Below are positions 7,673-15,869 of a DNA stretch of 42,283 nt, one piece after another (positions within the stretch are counted from its first letter, which is position 1; each line of letters begins with the position of its first letter). This DNA is from Deltaproteobacteria bacterium (GTDB lineage Bacteria; Desulfobacterota; Desulfomonilia; Desulfomonilales; Desulfomonilaceae), in the NCBI GenBank assembly GCA_021777225.1, contig JAJYDQ010000038.1, positions 1 through 42,283 of the forward strand, read 5' to 3'. The position numbers and the translations under genes were made by a program. The notes below the pieces were generated by a model. It searched no databases. It saw only the letters and a program-made list of their open reading frames with translations, and was not told the origin of the DNA.

Positions 7673-8920
7673 CTAAGTTCGTTTTATAGCTGCCAGAGAT
7701 TTATCAATCGCCTCCAAAGTCAGTTCCAGGTCCTCTTCAGTATGCCTGAAACTGATATACGCATGATGGTATGGAGAGAAAAAAAATCCCCTGCGGATCA
7801 TCTGAGTGTAGAAATCCTTGCGCTTACGTTTGTAGGCACCGGTATTGTCCTTCTTGAATGTGATGTAGAACATGGGCGCCACCCCGGTTAGTTCAGCGCC
7901 CACAGCATATTTGCCAATCAATGAGCGGATCCTTTTCATGAACCTTTCGCCTTTTTGCCAGATGTTTTCCAGCACATTGTCCCTCTCAAGTATTTCTATG
8001 GTCTTGAGGGCTGCAATAAAGGCATCGCTGTTCGGAAAAAAGGTTGATGAAATGAACAGTTTGTCAGCAGACGCCATCATGACGTCCCTTTTCCCGGTCA
8101 CAACAGAGATTGGATAGCCGTTGGCGATTGCCTTTCCCAGAACACTCACGTCAGGGGTGACACCATAAAGCTTCTGGGCTCCGCCCATTGAAAGCCTGAA
8201 GCCGGTACGGATTTCATCATAGACCAACACTGCGCCATACCTGTCAGCAATTTCCCTAACTCCCTCAAGAAATCCCGGTTTTGGGATCTGCATCTCTTGA
8301 TGGTTGGGATGACCGAAAGGCGTCATGATGATAGCGGCAGTTTGGTCTCCATGCCTTGCCATGAGGTCTGAGAGCTGTTCAAGGTTGTTGTACTGGAATT
8401 CGAAGACATCTTCAAAGAGCTTGGCCGGGATCCCGCCTTTCATTTCCACACACCAGTCATGCCAGCCATGGTACCCACAGCGCATCACCTTGAGTTTATT
8501 CGTATATGCCCTTGCAATACGAATACTTGCGCTAGTGGCGTCAGAGCCTGTCTTCAGGAATATGCTCAGCTCAGAAGAAGGCACAAGTTCAGTCAACTTC
8601 CTGGCTAGCAGGTTCTGGTATTTTTGTGTGAGAGTGAAACAGAATCCTTTCTCTCTTATTTGCCTGTAAACTGCCTCATCCAGCTCTTCTTCGCGGTAAC
8701 CCAGGATGATGGGGCCATAACCGCAGAGGAAATCAATAAACTCGTTACCATCAACATCGGTCAAGCGGCAACCTTTACCGCTTTCAAGAAAGATCGGATA
8801 TTCTCCTTCGATAAAGTCGACCGGCTTTCTCGCTCCCAGAACTCCACCCGGTATCAGTTCGGTGGCCTCTTCAAACAGCGCGAGGCTTTTCGTTATGTTG
8901 AGTTTGCTTATCTCTTTCAT
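7673..8920 (-). CDS. Class III (PLP) aminotransferase, glutamate-1-semialdehyde aminomutase-like
   Basis: This fold-type I PLP enzyme has 415 residues. The cofactor Lys is Lys263 in SVLGKAIANGYP, the pyridine-binding Asp is Asp235 in VYDEIRTGF, and the phosphate/substrate segments are TGSDATSASIRIARAYT (124-140) and CGYHGWHDW (148-156). It resembles HemL-type enzymes, but the operon contains no tetrapyrrole genes, so a catabolic transaminase or aminomutase acting on an omega- or beta-amino acid is more likely. The gene starts 20 bases after the saccharopine-dehydrogenase-like gene, with AGGAGA before the ATG, so the two are co-translated. Together they could remove an amino group before the carbon skeleton enters the CoA pathway encoded next. 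The substrate is unknown. Confidence 0.9.
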   Translation of the reverse strand: MKEISKLNITKSLALFEEATELIPGGVLGARKPVDFIEGEYPIFLESGKGCRLTDVDGNEFIDFLCGYGPIILGYREEELDEAVYRQIREKGFCFTLTQKYQNLLARKLTELVPSSELSIFLKTGSDATSASIRIARAYTNKLKVMRCGYHGWHDWCVEMKGGIPAKLFEDVFEFQYNNLEQLSDLMARHGDQTAAIIMTPFGHPNHQEMQIPKPGFLEGVREIADRYGAVLVYDEIRTGFRLSMGGAQKLYGVTPDVSVLGKAIANGYPISVVTGKRDVMMASADKLFISSTFFPNSDAFIAALKTIEILERDNVLENIWQKGERFMKRIRSLIGKYAVGAELTGVAPMFYITFKKDNTGAYKRKRKDFYTQMIRRGFFFSPYHHAYISFRHTEEDLELTLEAIDKSLAAIKRT

Positions 8921-8940
8921 GGGAAGTCTCCTGTCCTGTG

Positions 8941-10083
8941 CTAGACATGAACCAGCGACGAAATGGTTTCCGACTGATGGATTTTTGCGCCTCTCTTCAA
9001 GAATGCCGCAAGAAACGTCGCCGGATCGATACAGCCCTCAGGGGCGACCACTCCCTTTTCGGTTACGGAACCTTCGTCCATCATAAGCGCCGCAATGGAC
9101 GCGGGAAGACCAGTCCCAGGCGCCATCCTTCCCACCATGTCGGCTGTGTATGTAACGCTGGCGCCGTCTCTTTGACCTTTGACAATAACCTTGAGCCCGG
9201 AGGATTGGGGCCCGTTGTCCCGTCCTTCAGGAATGGTCTCCCAAAGTTTCAGAGCGAGATCGTAAGGCGTTACTTTGACGCCTTTCACCTCAATGGATTC
9301 TGTTCCCAGGAAGCCGGTGTCTTTCTGTTGCTTAATCAGATCATCTACCCATGGTGGAATGAGAGCGCCTTTGATTATCACGTTCTTCACGCCCTTGATG
9401 TATTTGGGGATTGTCAATGGCTGGGGATGGCCTACGTAGCGGAGATTGCAGGCGCCAAGGGGTTCCAGGAAATCGACAACAACTTCTCCAGCGCCACCTT
9501 CCACATGGACCAGTTCGCCATTCATGTATTGGGGTATCTTCCCAAGGGTCATATGAAGGCTGTGGTCCCAGGCCGCCCCCGCAAGTTCAGCAATACTCAC
9601 TACCCAGTAGAGATAAATCTCGTCAACACTGTCGAGATGATCCGCATACCACTTCACAAGAACGTTGTTAGTTCCGGGGTCCGAGCCCATGCCGGTCAGA
9701 ACGGTGATGCCCGCTTTTCTGGCGATTCCATCTATCTCAGAATTGAAGAGGACCTCTGTTCCTTCATAATCGTCACAGATGTCGATGTAGTTTACCTTGG
9801 CCTCAACTGCCGCCCTAGCCACAGGAACAGCAGTCTTGTAAAAAGGACCGGCGCAGTTAATCACCACGTCAACTTTTTTGAATGCGCTCACCATACCTGC
9901 ATGATCATTCACGTCCATTTTGATCAGATTAACTTTTTCGCTTTCGCGCAGTTTCGGCGCCAATCGTTCCGGGTCGGGGTATAAATCTCCCAAGACAACT
10001 GCTGCGACCCGTTGTTGTTTAATGAGGTCACGAGCGACACCCTGACCCATACCACCGGCTCCTCCTAGTACAAATGCACGCAT
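8941..10083 (-). CDS. Saccharopine dehydrogenase family NAD(P)-dependent oxidoreductase
   Basis: This 380-residue protein has an N-terminal Rossmann domain (LGGAGGMGQGVARDL, residues 6-20; INCAGPFYKTAVPVARAAVEA near 95-115; NYIDICDDYEG) and the GMGSDPGTNNVLV segment typical of the saccharopine dehydrogenase / carboxynorspermidine synthase superfamily. These enzymes reductively form or oxidatively cleave secondary amines between an amino acid and an oxo-acid, or act on related semialdehydes. Placement between an epimerase-like gene and a transaminase, next to an amino-acid-type importer, suggests catabolism of an amino or imino acid, possibly an opine-like compound; this is inference. It is probably not the lysine-biosynthetic enzyme, since no other lysine gene is nearby. 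Confidence 0.88.
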   Translation of the reverse strand: MRAFVLGGAGGMGQGVARDLIKQQRVAAVVLGDLYPDPERLAPKLRESEKVNLIKMDVNDHAGMVSAFKKVDVVINCAGPFYKTAVPVARAAVEAKVNYIDICDDYEGTEVLFNSEIDGIARKAGITVLTGMGSDPGTNNVLVKWYADHLDSVDEIYLYWVVSIAELAGAAWDHSLHMTLGKIPQYMNGELVHVEGGAGEVVVDFLEPLGACNLRYVGHPQPLTIPKYIKGVKNVIIKGALIPPWVDDLIKQQKDTGFLGTESIEVKGVKVTPYDLALKLWETIPEGRDNGPQSSGLKVIVKGQRDGASVTYTADMVGRMAPGTGLPASIAALMMDEGSVTEKGVVAPEGCIDPATFLAAFLKRGAKIHQSETISSLVHV

Positions 10084-10188
10084 CTGTCATTCCTCCTTGA
10101 TATTCGGGAATCGTCCCGCGTCCACCAAAAAACAATTTGATCTAACAAACTAAGAAGTGTGTTATTACCAGTAATGTTTTCCAAAATA

Positions 10189-10635
10189 TCAATCATGGCT
10201 TACTTCACGCTCACCGGTCTCAGGACGAATAAATTCTCCATCGATGATCTCAGTCAGTACTCCGTGAAAGGCCTTTGAGGGCTGGATGAACCCGTATCTC
10301 GCTCCCATGATCCGCCGAGGCTCAACGTCGATCGTCTGTATTCCCGTTTTGTTAAGTTCATTGAGGGCCTCTTTAACATCATCAACCTTGTAAGCAATCA
10401 GATAAAAACCTTCGCCGTTTCGGTCCAGAAATCGTGCTACTTCGCAAGTAGAATTGGTTGGCTCCATGATCTCGATCGCTACGCTCCCCACATAATAACG
10501 GACAACTCGAATACCCTCTTGCTCAGCGGTGTACTCGAACGCTGGTTGCATCCCCATTACTCCCTCATAAACCTTTCGCGCTTGTTCTACGCTTTTTACT
10601 GCGAAACAGATGTGGTCAACTTCCTTTACTTTCAA
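10189..10635 (-). CDS. VOC-fold protein, methylmalonyl-CoA epimerase-like but with altered metal site
   Basis: This 148-residue glyoxalase/VOC protein aligns throughout with methylmalonyl-CoA epimerase: VDHICFAV at the start (His8 as first metal ligand), VGSVAIEIMEP, GEGFYLIAYKVDDV and FIQPSKAFHGVLTEI near the end (terminal Glu ligand kept). In true epimerases the third segment reads GEG-HH-IA, and the second His binds metal; here it is Tyr-Leu. The His in the FLHP motif is also Gln. It may therefore act on a different substrate or bind no metal. The start is TTG, chosen because AGAGGAG lies seven bases upstream and the conserved VDHI sequence follows directly. It heads the unit with the reductase and aminotransferase, 105 bases away. 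Confidence 0.82.
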   Translation of the reverse strand: MKVKEVDHICFAVKSVEQARKVYEGVMGMQPAFEYTAEQEGIRVVRYYVGSVAIEIMEPTNSTCEVARFLDRNGEGFYLIAYKVDDVKEALNELNKTGIQTIDVEPRRIMGARYGFIQPSKAFHGVLTEIIDGEFIRPETGEREVSHD

Positions 10636-10821
10636 TAAAATTCTCCTCTTAAGGAACTTTCCTAATTAGTGATATAAAATACTCTCCGTGCTGCCCTTTT
10701 AGCTTTGAGGTTTTGTCGAATCCATTACAAAAATGTTGTTTTTAGATGGAAATTGGTTTCACATGGAAATATTCGTATCCCGCTGTTCAAACACAGCAAT
10801 CGTAGCGATTGCAGAAAGTAG

Positions 10822-10850
10822 TTGACAGGAAATTTGGCGTGTGACATAAG
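10822..10850 (+). promoter_or_regulatory. Promoter of the liv transporter operon
   Basis: TTGACA at 10822-10827, a 17-base spacer, and CATAAG at 10845-10850 (four of six -10 matches) make a sigma-70-type promoter pointing at livH. The operator copy starts two bases downstream, exactly as at the CoA-transferase promoter. Confidence 0.6.
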
Positions 10851-10852
10851 CA

Positions 10853-10869
10853 TTGTATACTGTATACAC
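10853..10869. promoter_or_regulatory. 17-bp palindromic operator (site 2), probable GntR/FCD site
   Basis: TTGTATACTGTATACAC differs from a perfect palindrome only at its last base and matches site 1 at 7488 read on the other strand. It overlaps the expected transcription start of the transporter operon. Confidence 0.77.
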
Positions 10870-11107
10870 AATCTAACGCATCCTGCTTTTGATTGTCGAG
10901 CAAATTTTCTTATGAAATTCATTTTTTCCTATTACCAAAGATCTCCGCGCCAACAACTCACTGTATTTAACGCATGTAGATGTTAATATACGCCCTTTAA
11001 ATTTTAACAGGACTCGGAAAAAATTTCGGTCAGATGTTCAAGTTTAATTTTACAACACATAGGCGTCCGTTTCTGACCACAAATTGGACCATGCGCTGGT
11101 GGGATCC

Positions 11108-11986
11108 ATGACCGACCATCTAGCCCAATTTATAGTCGCCGGCTTAACAACCGGAAGTATTTATGCCCTAATCGCGTTGGGATTTTGTGTCATCCATAAC
11201 ACGACTGGAATTGTTAACTTCACCCAGGGTGATTTTGTCTCACTAGGTGGATTGGTCATTTACTCACTGCTGATGAGCCTTAAAACGCCGTTAATTTTTG
11301 CCTTTCCACTGTCTGTTTTTGCGGTCACAGTTGTCGGAGCCATGGTGGAACGAGTGGCCATTCGCCCGGCAAGATCTCGCAGTGTTGTAATTCTTGTGTT
11401 CATCACTATTGGGGTTTCCGTTTTTATGAGAGGCGTTTTCAAGATTCTATGGGGAAAGAATCAAATGGGCCTCCCATCGTTTTCAGGTGAGACGCCCATA
11501 TCTTTTGTTGGTGCAACGCTAATTCCTCAAAACCTCTGGATTTTTGGCATCACTTTCATGTCAGTGATGTCCCTTCATTTTTTTTTCAACCGAACCAGAA
11601 TGGGAAAAGCCATGAGGGCCGCTGCCTGTAATCCCAAAGCCGCTTCGTTGATGGGTATAAATGTTAATTTAATGGTTTTGCTTTCTTTTGCGTTAAGTGG
11701 AGCGCTTGGAGCGATCGCGGGGATAATCATCGCTCCCATTACAACGCTTTCGTACGACATCGGTGTCATGTTGGGATTAAAGGGTTTCGCCGCCGCAGTT
11801 TTAGGGGGTTATGGGAATAGTTTCGGAGCAGTTGTCGGGGGGCTACTTCTGGGTGTGCTGGAATCAGTTGGGGCAGGCGTTGTTTCTTCCACCTACAAGG
11901 ATGTTATTGCTTTTGGCATACTACTTTTGGTCCTTTTTGTCAGGCCAGGTGGTATACTTGGTCATAGCGAGACGGAGCGACTATAG
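11108..11986 (+). CDS. livH: Branched-chain amino acid-type ABC transporter permease LivH
   Basis: This hydrophobic permease of about 292 residues is the first of two membrane subunits of a Liv-type (HAAT) importer. Characteristic segments are GLTTGSIYALIALGFCVIHNTTGIVNFTQGDF near the N-terminus, the RPARSRSV loop, the MRAAACNPKAASLMGIN cytoplasmic coupling loop (contacting the ATPases) and LGGYGNSFGAVVGGLLLGVLE in the last helices. I start it at the ATG at 11108 (preceded by GGTGGGA); an in-frame TTG at 11084 would add eight residues. Its stop is directly followed by the ATG of the next gene. Liv-type systems import amino acids, but relatives carry amides, urea and aromatic or dicarboxylic acids, so the cargo is open. 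Confidence 0.93.
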   Translation: MTDHLAQFIVAGLTTGSIYALIALGFCVIHNTTGIVNFTQGDFVSLGGLVIYSLLMSLKTPLIFAFPLSVFAVTVVGAMVERVAIRPARSRSVVILVFITIGVSVFMRGVFKILWGKNQMGLPSFSGETPISFVGATLIPQNLWIFGITFMSVMSLHFFFNRTRMGKAMRAAACNPKAASLMGINVNLMVLLSFALSGALGAIAGIIIAPITTLSYDIGVMLGLKGFAAAVLGGYGNSFGAVVGGLLLGVLESVGAGVVSSTYKDVIAFGILLLVLFVRPGGILGHSETERL

Positions 11987-13807
11987 ATGTCGACCAGGTC
12001 CTTTGATGGAAAATCACTTATCGGACCAGCAATTCTTGCTTTCTTTATAATTTCTCTCCCATTGCTAATCTCTAACCCATACTACCTGAATGTATTGAAC
12101 ATCATTGGTCTGAACACGATTGTCGTGGTAGGGCTAACCCTGTTAATCGGATACGCTGGGCAAGTTTCGCTTGGGCACGCGGCATTTTATGGAATTGGGG
12201 CTTACACTTCGGCAATCCTCTCCGTGACCTACGGTATTTCTCCATGGATAGCCATTATTCTCGCAGCTTTAGTAACCGCCACCATAGCCCTCATCATTGG
12301 GATCCCAACGCTCAAACTTCACGGTCATTATTTGGTCATGGCTACTCTGGGGTTTAACCTAATAACAAACATAATAATAGTGCAATGTGATTCAGTTACC
12401 GGTGGACCTTCGGGTTTCCCGGGGATCCCACCCCTGTCTATAGGACGCTGGGCTATCGATTCAGACATAAGGATGTATTTTTTAATTTGGTCGGTTACGC
12501 TAGTAGCAATCATTTTTGGGCTTAATCTAGCTAGATCCAGGGTCGGTAGAGGACTCCGGGCTCTTCATTCCGGCGAAGCGGCGGCAAATTGTATGGGAGT
12601 TCCAACCAGGATTTACAAGATCAAAATATTTGTGCTTAGCGCTGTTTTTGCCTCGGTGGCAGGGAGTCTTTACGCTCATTATCTGTCATTTGTCAGTCCC
12701 AAGACCTTCGATATCTTTTTCTCGGTGGAACTGGTGACCATGGTAATAATAGGGGGATTAGGGAGCATATGGGGAGGACTGTTTGGCTCTACTTTCATCA
12801 CCTCGTTACCCAATCTTCTGAGTTCTTTTGATGAGTATAAAGACGTCTTTTACGGCTTCATATTGGTTGTGATTTTGATATCAACTCCGGAAGGGCTTAT
12901 TCTCGAGATTTGCAGAAAAATAGATGTCTTTAGAAAAAAACGAAGACAAGGGAACAATGATTCGCGGGATAAACAGGAGTTAGATACAGTCGGTCCATCT
13001 TCCATTTCGGGTCTCTCTCTTGCAGCAAGTCGTCAAATTCTTCGTGAGCCACTTTTAAGAATCAAGAATATGTCCAAGAGATTTGGGGGTATTGCAGCCG
13101 TTTCGGAAATCACATTTGAAGTTGAAAAAGGGAGTGTTACATCCCTAATTGGGCCAAACGGAGCCGGCAAGACAACAACCATTAACCTAATTTATGGGGT
13201 TTACCGACCAAACAAGGGGACGATCATTTTTGGGCACAATCGAATTGATGGATTGAGTTCTTATCAAATAGCAGCGAGAGGTATGGCAAGGACTTTTCAA
13301 AATCTCCAGATTTTCGATAACATAACAGTTTTAGAAAATGTAATGGTTGGGGCGCATTCAAAACCCGGAAGTGAATTCCTGGTCTCAATGCTTCACATTC
13401 CACCCTATCAGAAAGAAGAGGAAATGATCCGTGAAAAGTCCATGGAAGCCCTTGAATTTTTTGGGCTGGATGAGGCGGCTGATTCCCCTGCCGGCCAATT
13501 GTCCTTCGGCGAGCAAAAACGACTAGAAATGGCTCGCGCTATAGTTTCTAAACCTGAACTGATATTACTTGATGAGCCGGTTGCAGGTCTTAACAGGGCC
13601 GAGTCCATGGAAATAGCGCACCTTATCATGAAGATCCGTTCCAAGGGAACTACGGTGTTACTTGTAGAGCATGATATTAATGTTGTAATGCGCATTTCTG
13701 ACAAAGTCGTTGTTTTAAATTACGGAACGATGATAGCAGAGGGAAGTCCAAAGCAAGTTCAAACCAACGAGGCTGTTTTGTCCGCATATCTCGGAGGCTC
13801 TTTTTAA
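11987..13807 (+). CDS. Fused Liv-type permease (LivM) and ATPase (LivG)
   Basis: This 606-residue protein joins two normally separate subunits. Residues about 1-320 are the LivM permease, with multiple membrane helices, GYAGQVSLGHAAFYGIGAY and the GLRALHSGEAAANCMGV coupling loop. A charged linker (about 320-350, rich in Lys, Arg, Asp) leads to the LivG ATPase, which starts near LLRIKNMSKRFGG. Walker A is IGPNGAGKTTT (about 388), the signature is LSFGEQKRLEMARA (about 504), Walker B is LILLDEPVAGL and the switch His lies in LLVEHD. There is no stop or frameshift between the halves, so it is a true fusion, seen in other Liv systems. It begins immediately after the livH stop with GGAG upstream and abuts livF with no gap. 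Confidence 0.93.
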   Translation: MSTRSFDGKSLIGPAILAFFIISLPLLISNPYYLNVLNIIGLNTIVVVGLTLLIGYAGQVSLGHAAFYGIGAYTSAILSVTYGISPWIAIILAALVTATIALIIGIPTLKLHGHYLVMATLGFNLITNIIIVQCDSVTGGPSGFPGIPPLSIGRWAIDSDIRMYFLIWSVTLVAIIFGLNLARSRVGRGLRALHSGEAAANCMGVPTRIYKIKIFVLSAVFASVAGSLYAHYLSFVSPKTFDIFFSVELVTMVIIGGLGSIWGGLFGSTFITSLPNLLSSFDEYKDVFYGFILVVILISTPEGLILEICRKIDVFRKKRRQGNNDSRDKQELDTVGPSSISGLSLAASRQILREPLLRIKNMSKRFGGIAAVSEITFEVEKGSVTSLIGPNGAGKTTTINLIYGVYRPNKGTIIFGHNRIDGLSSYQIAARGMARTFQNLQIFDNITVLENVMVGAHSKPGSEFLVSMLHIPPYQKEEEMIREKSMEALEFFGLDEAADSPAGQLSFGEQKRLEMARAIVSKPELILLDEPVAGLNRAESMEIAHLIMKIRSKGTTVLLVEHDINVVMRISDKVVVLNYGTMIAEGSPKQVQTNEAVLSAYLGGSF

Positions 13808-14560
13808 ATGTTGCGGATAGAAAACCTTCACGCCTTTTACCGAGGGAACGAAGCTCTTAAAGGTGTTTCGTTGGATGTAGGTCAAGGTGAAATCGTTGCG
13901 CTTATTGGGGCTAACGGGGCGGGCAAAACAACCTTGCTGAACTGTGTCTCTGGAATTCATACTGATATGATAGGCCAAATAACCTTCAATGGTAAGAACA
14001 TTGCCGGGGAGCCAGCGCATGAACTGGTAAAGCAAGGTCTTGTCCAATGCCCGGAGAACCGTCAACTCTTTGGCGTCATGTCTGTACAAGAAAACCTTGA
14101 AATGGGCGCATATCTTGCAACTGGAGAAATTCAGGGAGTGTCTTTGGCTAAGAGAATAGAGGATATGTTCCTCAAATTTCCTGTCCTAAAATCGCGGCGC
14201 AGGCAACTGGCAGGAACCCTGTCTGGTGGTGAACAGCAGATGGTCGCAATTGCTCGTGGTCTAATGTCGGATCCCAAATTGTTCATGTTGGATGAACCGT
14301 CACTAGGTTTAGCTCCTATTATTGTTGAGGACATGTTCCGTATTATAAAAGAAATGAAAAATGAAGGTAGAACCATATTGTTAGTGGAGCAAAACGCTCT
14401 GGCGGCTTTGGCTCTTTCGGACAGGGCTTACTTGCTTGAAACCGGGCGTCTGACATTAGGCGGTTCATCGACAATGTTCGTGAAAGATGATAGAGTCCGT
14501 CGGGCTTATCTTGGAAACGATATTGACGTGGAGCACATTTTTGACGACCTCTTGGACTAG
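13808..14560 (+). CDS. livF: Liv-type ABC transporter ATPase LivF
   Basis: This 250-residue ATPase is the second nucleotide-binding subunit and would pair with the LivG half of the preceding fusion. Walker A is IGANGAGKTTLL (residues 33-44), the Q-loop region contains QCPENRQLFGVMSVQENL, a LivF hallmark, the signature is LSGGEQQMVAIARGL, Walker B is LFMLDEPSLGLAP and the switch is LLVEQN. The ATG directly follows the TAA of the fusion gene. It is co-transcribed with the downstream binding-protein gene across a 137-base gap. Confidence 0.95.
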   Translation: MLRIENLHAFYRGNEALKGVSLDVGQGEIVALIGANGAGKTTLLNCVSGIHTDMIGQITFNGKNIAGEPAHELVKQGLVQCPENRQLFGVMSVQENLEMGAYLATGEIQGVSLAKRIEDMFLKFPVLKSRRRQLAGTLSGGEQQMVAIARGLMSDPKLFMLDEPSLGLAPIIVEDMFRIIKEMKNEGRTILLVEQNALAALALSDRAYLLETGRLTLGGSSTMFVKDDRVRRAYLGNDIDVEHIFDDLLD

Positions 14561-14697
14561 CTCAAACCTGGTGTAGCTCTGAGAAAATGGACCACGGGGA
14601 GTTCAACTCCACAAGGTTCTGCTCTCAACTGAATCTCATTCTCTTTTTTCTCAACCCTGGTTGCACCCGATACTTTAATTTCAAAGAAGGAGACAAC

Positions 14698-15861
14698 ATG
14701 AGAAAGATCCCGTTTTTGGCAGGGTTACTTATCTGTATCCTTTATCTTGGGAATGTGTACGCTGCGGAACCGATCAAGATCGGCGCCGTATATTCACTGT
14801 CCGGGCCAGCTGCGGCCATTGGAACGCCAACCAAACTTGTCACCCAAATGGTGGTCGAAAAGATTAATAAAGAAGGGGGAATAAACGGTCGCCCTATCGA
14901 ACTGGTGGTCGGAGATACCGAATCTGATCCTACCAAAGCCATTATGGTTGTAAAAAAATTCATTAACGTTGATAAAGTTTCGGCAATAATCGGTCCGGAC
15001 AGGACTGACCTTGGGATGGCTGTCAAGAAGCAGGTTGAAGACGCTGGTGTTCCCACATTCATGACTGTTGGAGGAGACCCGGTTATTATGAGTGGAGGAC
15101 CCTTGGGGACCTGTAAATGGGTTTTTAAGTCCCCTCAGAGAAGTTCTGTGGCCGTAGAAAAACTTTATGATTATCTAAAGAAAGAAAACCTAAAGAAAGT
15201 GGCGTTGATTACGGCTGCCGATGGTTTTGGTAAAGATGGAAAAGGCTGGCTAGAAAAACTTGCCCCTAAATACGGATTGACTATAGTGGCCAACGAATCA
15301 TTCAACCCGAAAGACACAGATATGACTGCCCAGTTGTCTAAATTCTCTTCTGCAAATCCGGATGCCATAGTTTGTTGGACAATTGGTCCGGCTGCCGCGA
15401 TTGTCGCCAAAAACGTTAAACAACTAAACCTCAAAGAACCATTGTTTCAGTGTCATGGAATCCCTGATCCCAAATATGTGGAGCTTGCAGGAACCGCCGC
15501 AGAAGGCAGCATAATGCCTTCAACAAAATTGATGGCCTGGGAACAGTTACCGGATAGTGATCCGCAAAAAAAGGTGATCAAAGATTTTGTCCACCTTTAC
15601 AACGATGTTTACAAAATCAACAATGAATTCCCTATTAATACTCATTCAGGATACGCGTGGGACGCCATTTACATCGTGGCCAACGCCATGAAAAAAGCAG
15701 GCGTTGAACCTGCAAAACTTCGTGACGCCATTGAACAGACAAGAGGTTATGTCGGAATAAGTGGAATCTACAACCTGACTCCAGAGGACCACAACGGACT
15801 CGGCACGGATTCGATGATAATGGTCCGTGTAAAAGACGGTAAATGGGAGTTATTGAAATAA
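14698..15861 (+). CDS. Liv-type periplasmic substrate-binding protein
   Basis: This type I periplasmic binding protein of 387 residues delivers the substrate to the LivH/LivMG/LivF importer. A Sec signal peptide (basic start MRK, hydrophobic core, cleavage after NVYA near residue 22) precedes IKIGAVYSLSGPAAAIGTP, the usual start of the mature domain. Later segments GGINGRPIELVVGDTESDP and IGPDRTD fit the LivK/AmiC family. The ATG at 14698 is chosen because AAGGAG sits just upstream and the signal peptide begins there; an ATG at 14587 would add an uncharacteristic leader. No lipobox is seen. The ligand cannot be read from sequence; operon context favours the acid or amino acid consumed by the neighbouring CoA pathway. 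Confidence 0.93.
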   Translation: MRKIPFLAGLLICILYLGNVYAAEPIKIGAVYSLSGPAAAIGTPTKLVTQMVVEKINKEGGINGRPIELVVGDTESDPTKAIMVVKKFINVDKVSAIIGPDRTDLGMAVKKQVEDAGVPTFMTVGGDPVIMSGGPLGTCKWVFKSPQRSSVAVEKLYDYLKKENLKKVALITAADGFGKDGKGWLEKLAPKYGLTIVANESFNPKDTDMTAQLSKFSSANPDAIVCWTIGPAAAIVAKNVKQLNLKEPLFQCHGIPDPKYVELAGTAAEGSIMPSTKLMAWEQLPDSDPQKKVIKDFVHLYNDVYKINNEFPINTHSGYAWDAIYIVANAMKKAGVEPAKLRDAIEQTRGYVGISGIYNLTPEDHNGLGTDSMIMVRVKDGKWELLK

Positions 15862-15869
15862 ACTGATTT

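Larger units (their letters stand above)
10636..11107. other. Divergent intergenic region between epimerase-like gene and livH
   Basis: This 472-base gap separates divergent units. It contains the rightward promoter and operator described separately (10822-10869), followed by about 240 bases of AT-rich leader before livH with no convincing ORF or strong hairpin. I could not pick a clear leftward promoter for the epimerase-like gene. The operator lies 218 bases upstream of that gene, so whether it also controls the leftward unit is open. Confidence 0.6.

Noticed and set aside
8938-9984. Long open frame (348 codons) on the plus strand
   Set aside because: It is antisense to the saccharopine-dehydrogenase-like gene, which has clear family motifs. 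The antisense translation shows no recognisable domain.
10725-10922. 65-codon minus-strand frame in the intergenic region before livH
   Set aside because: It spans the promoter and operator of the transporter operon, has no ribosome-binding site and no recognisable sequence.
14587-14697. Upstream extension of the Liv binding protein
   Set aside because: The signal peptide and AAGGAG ribosome-binding site start at 14698. The extension would put 37 atypical residues before the signal peptide.
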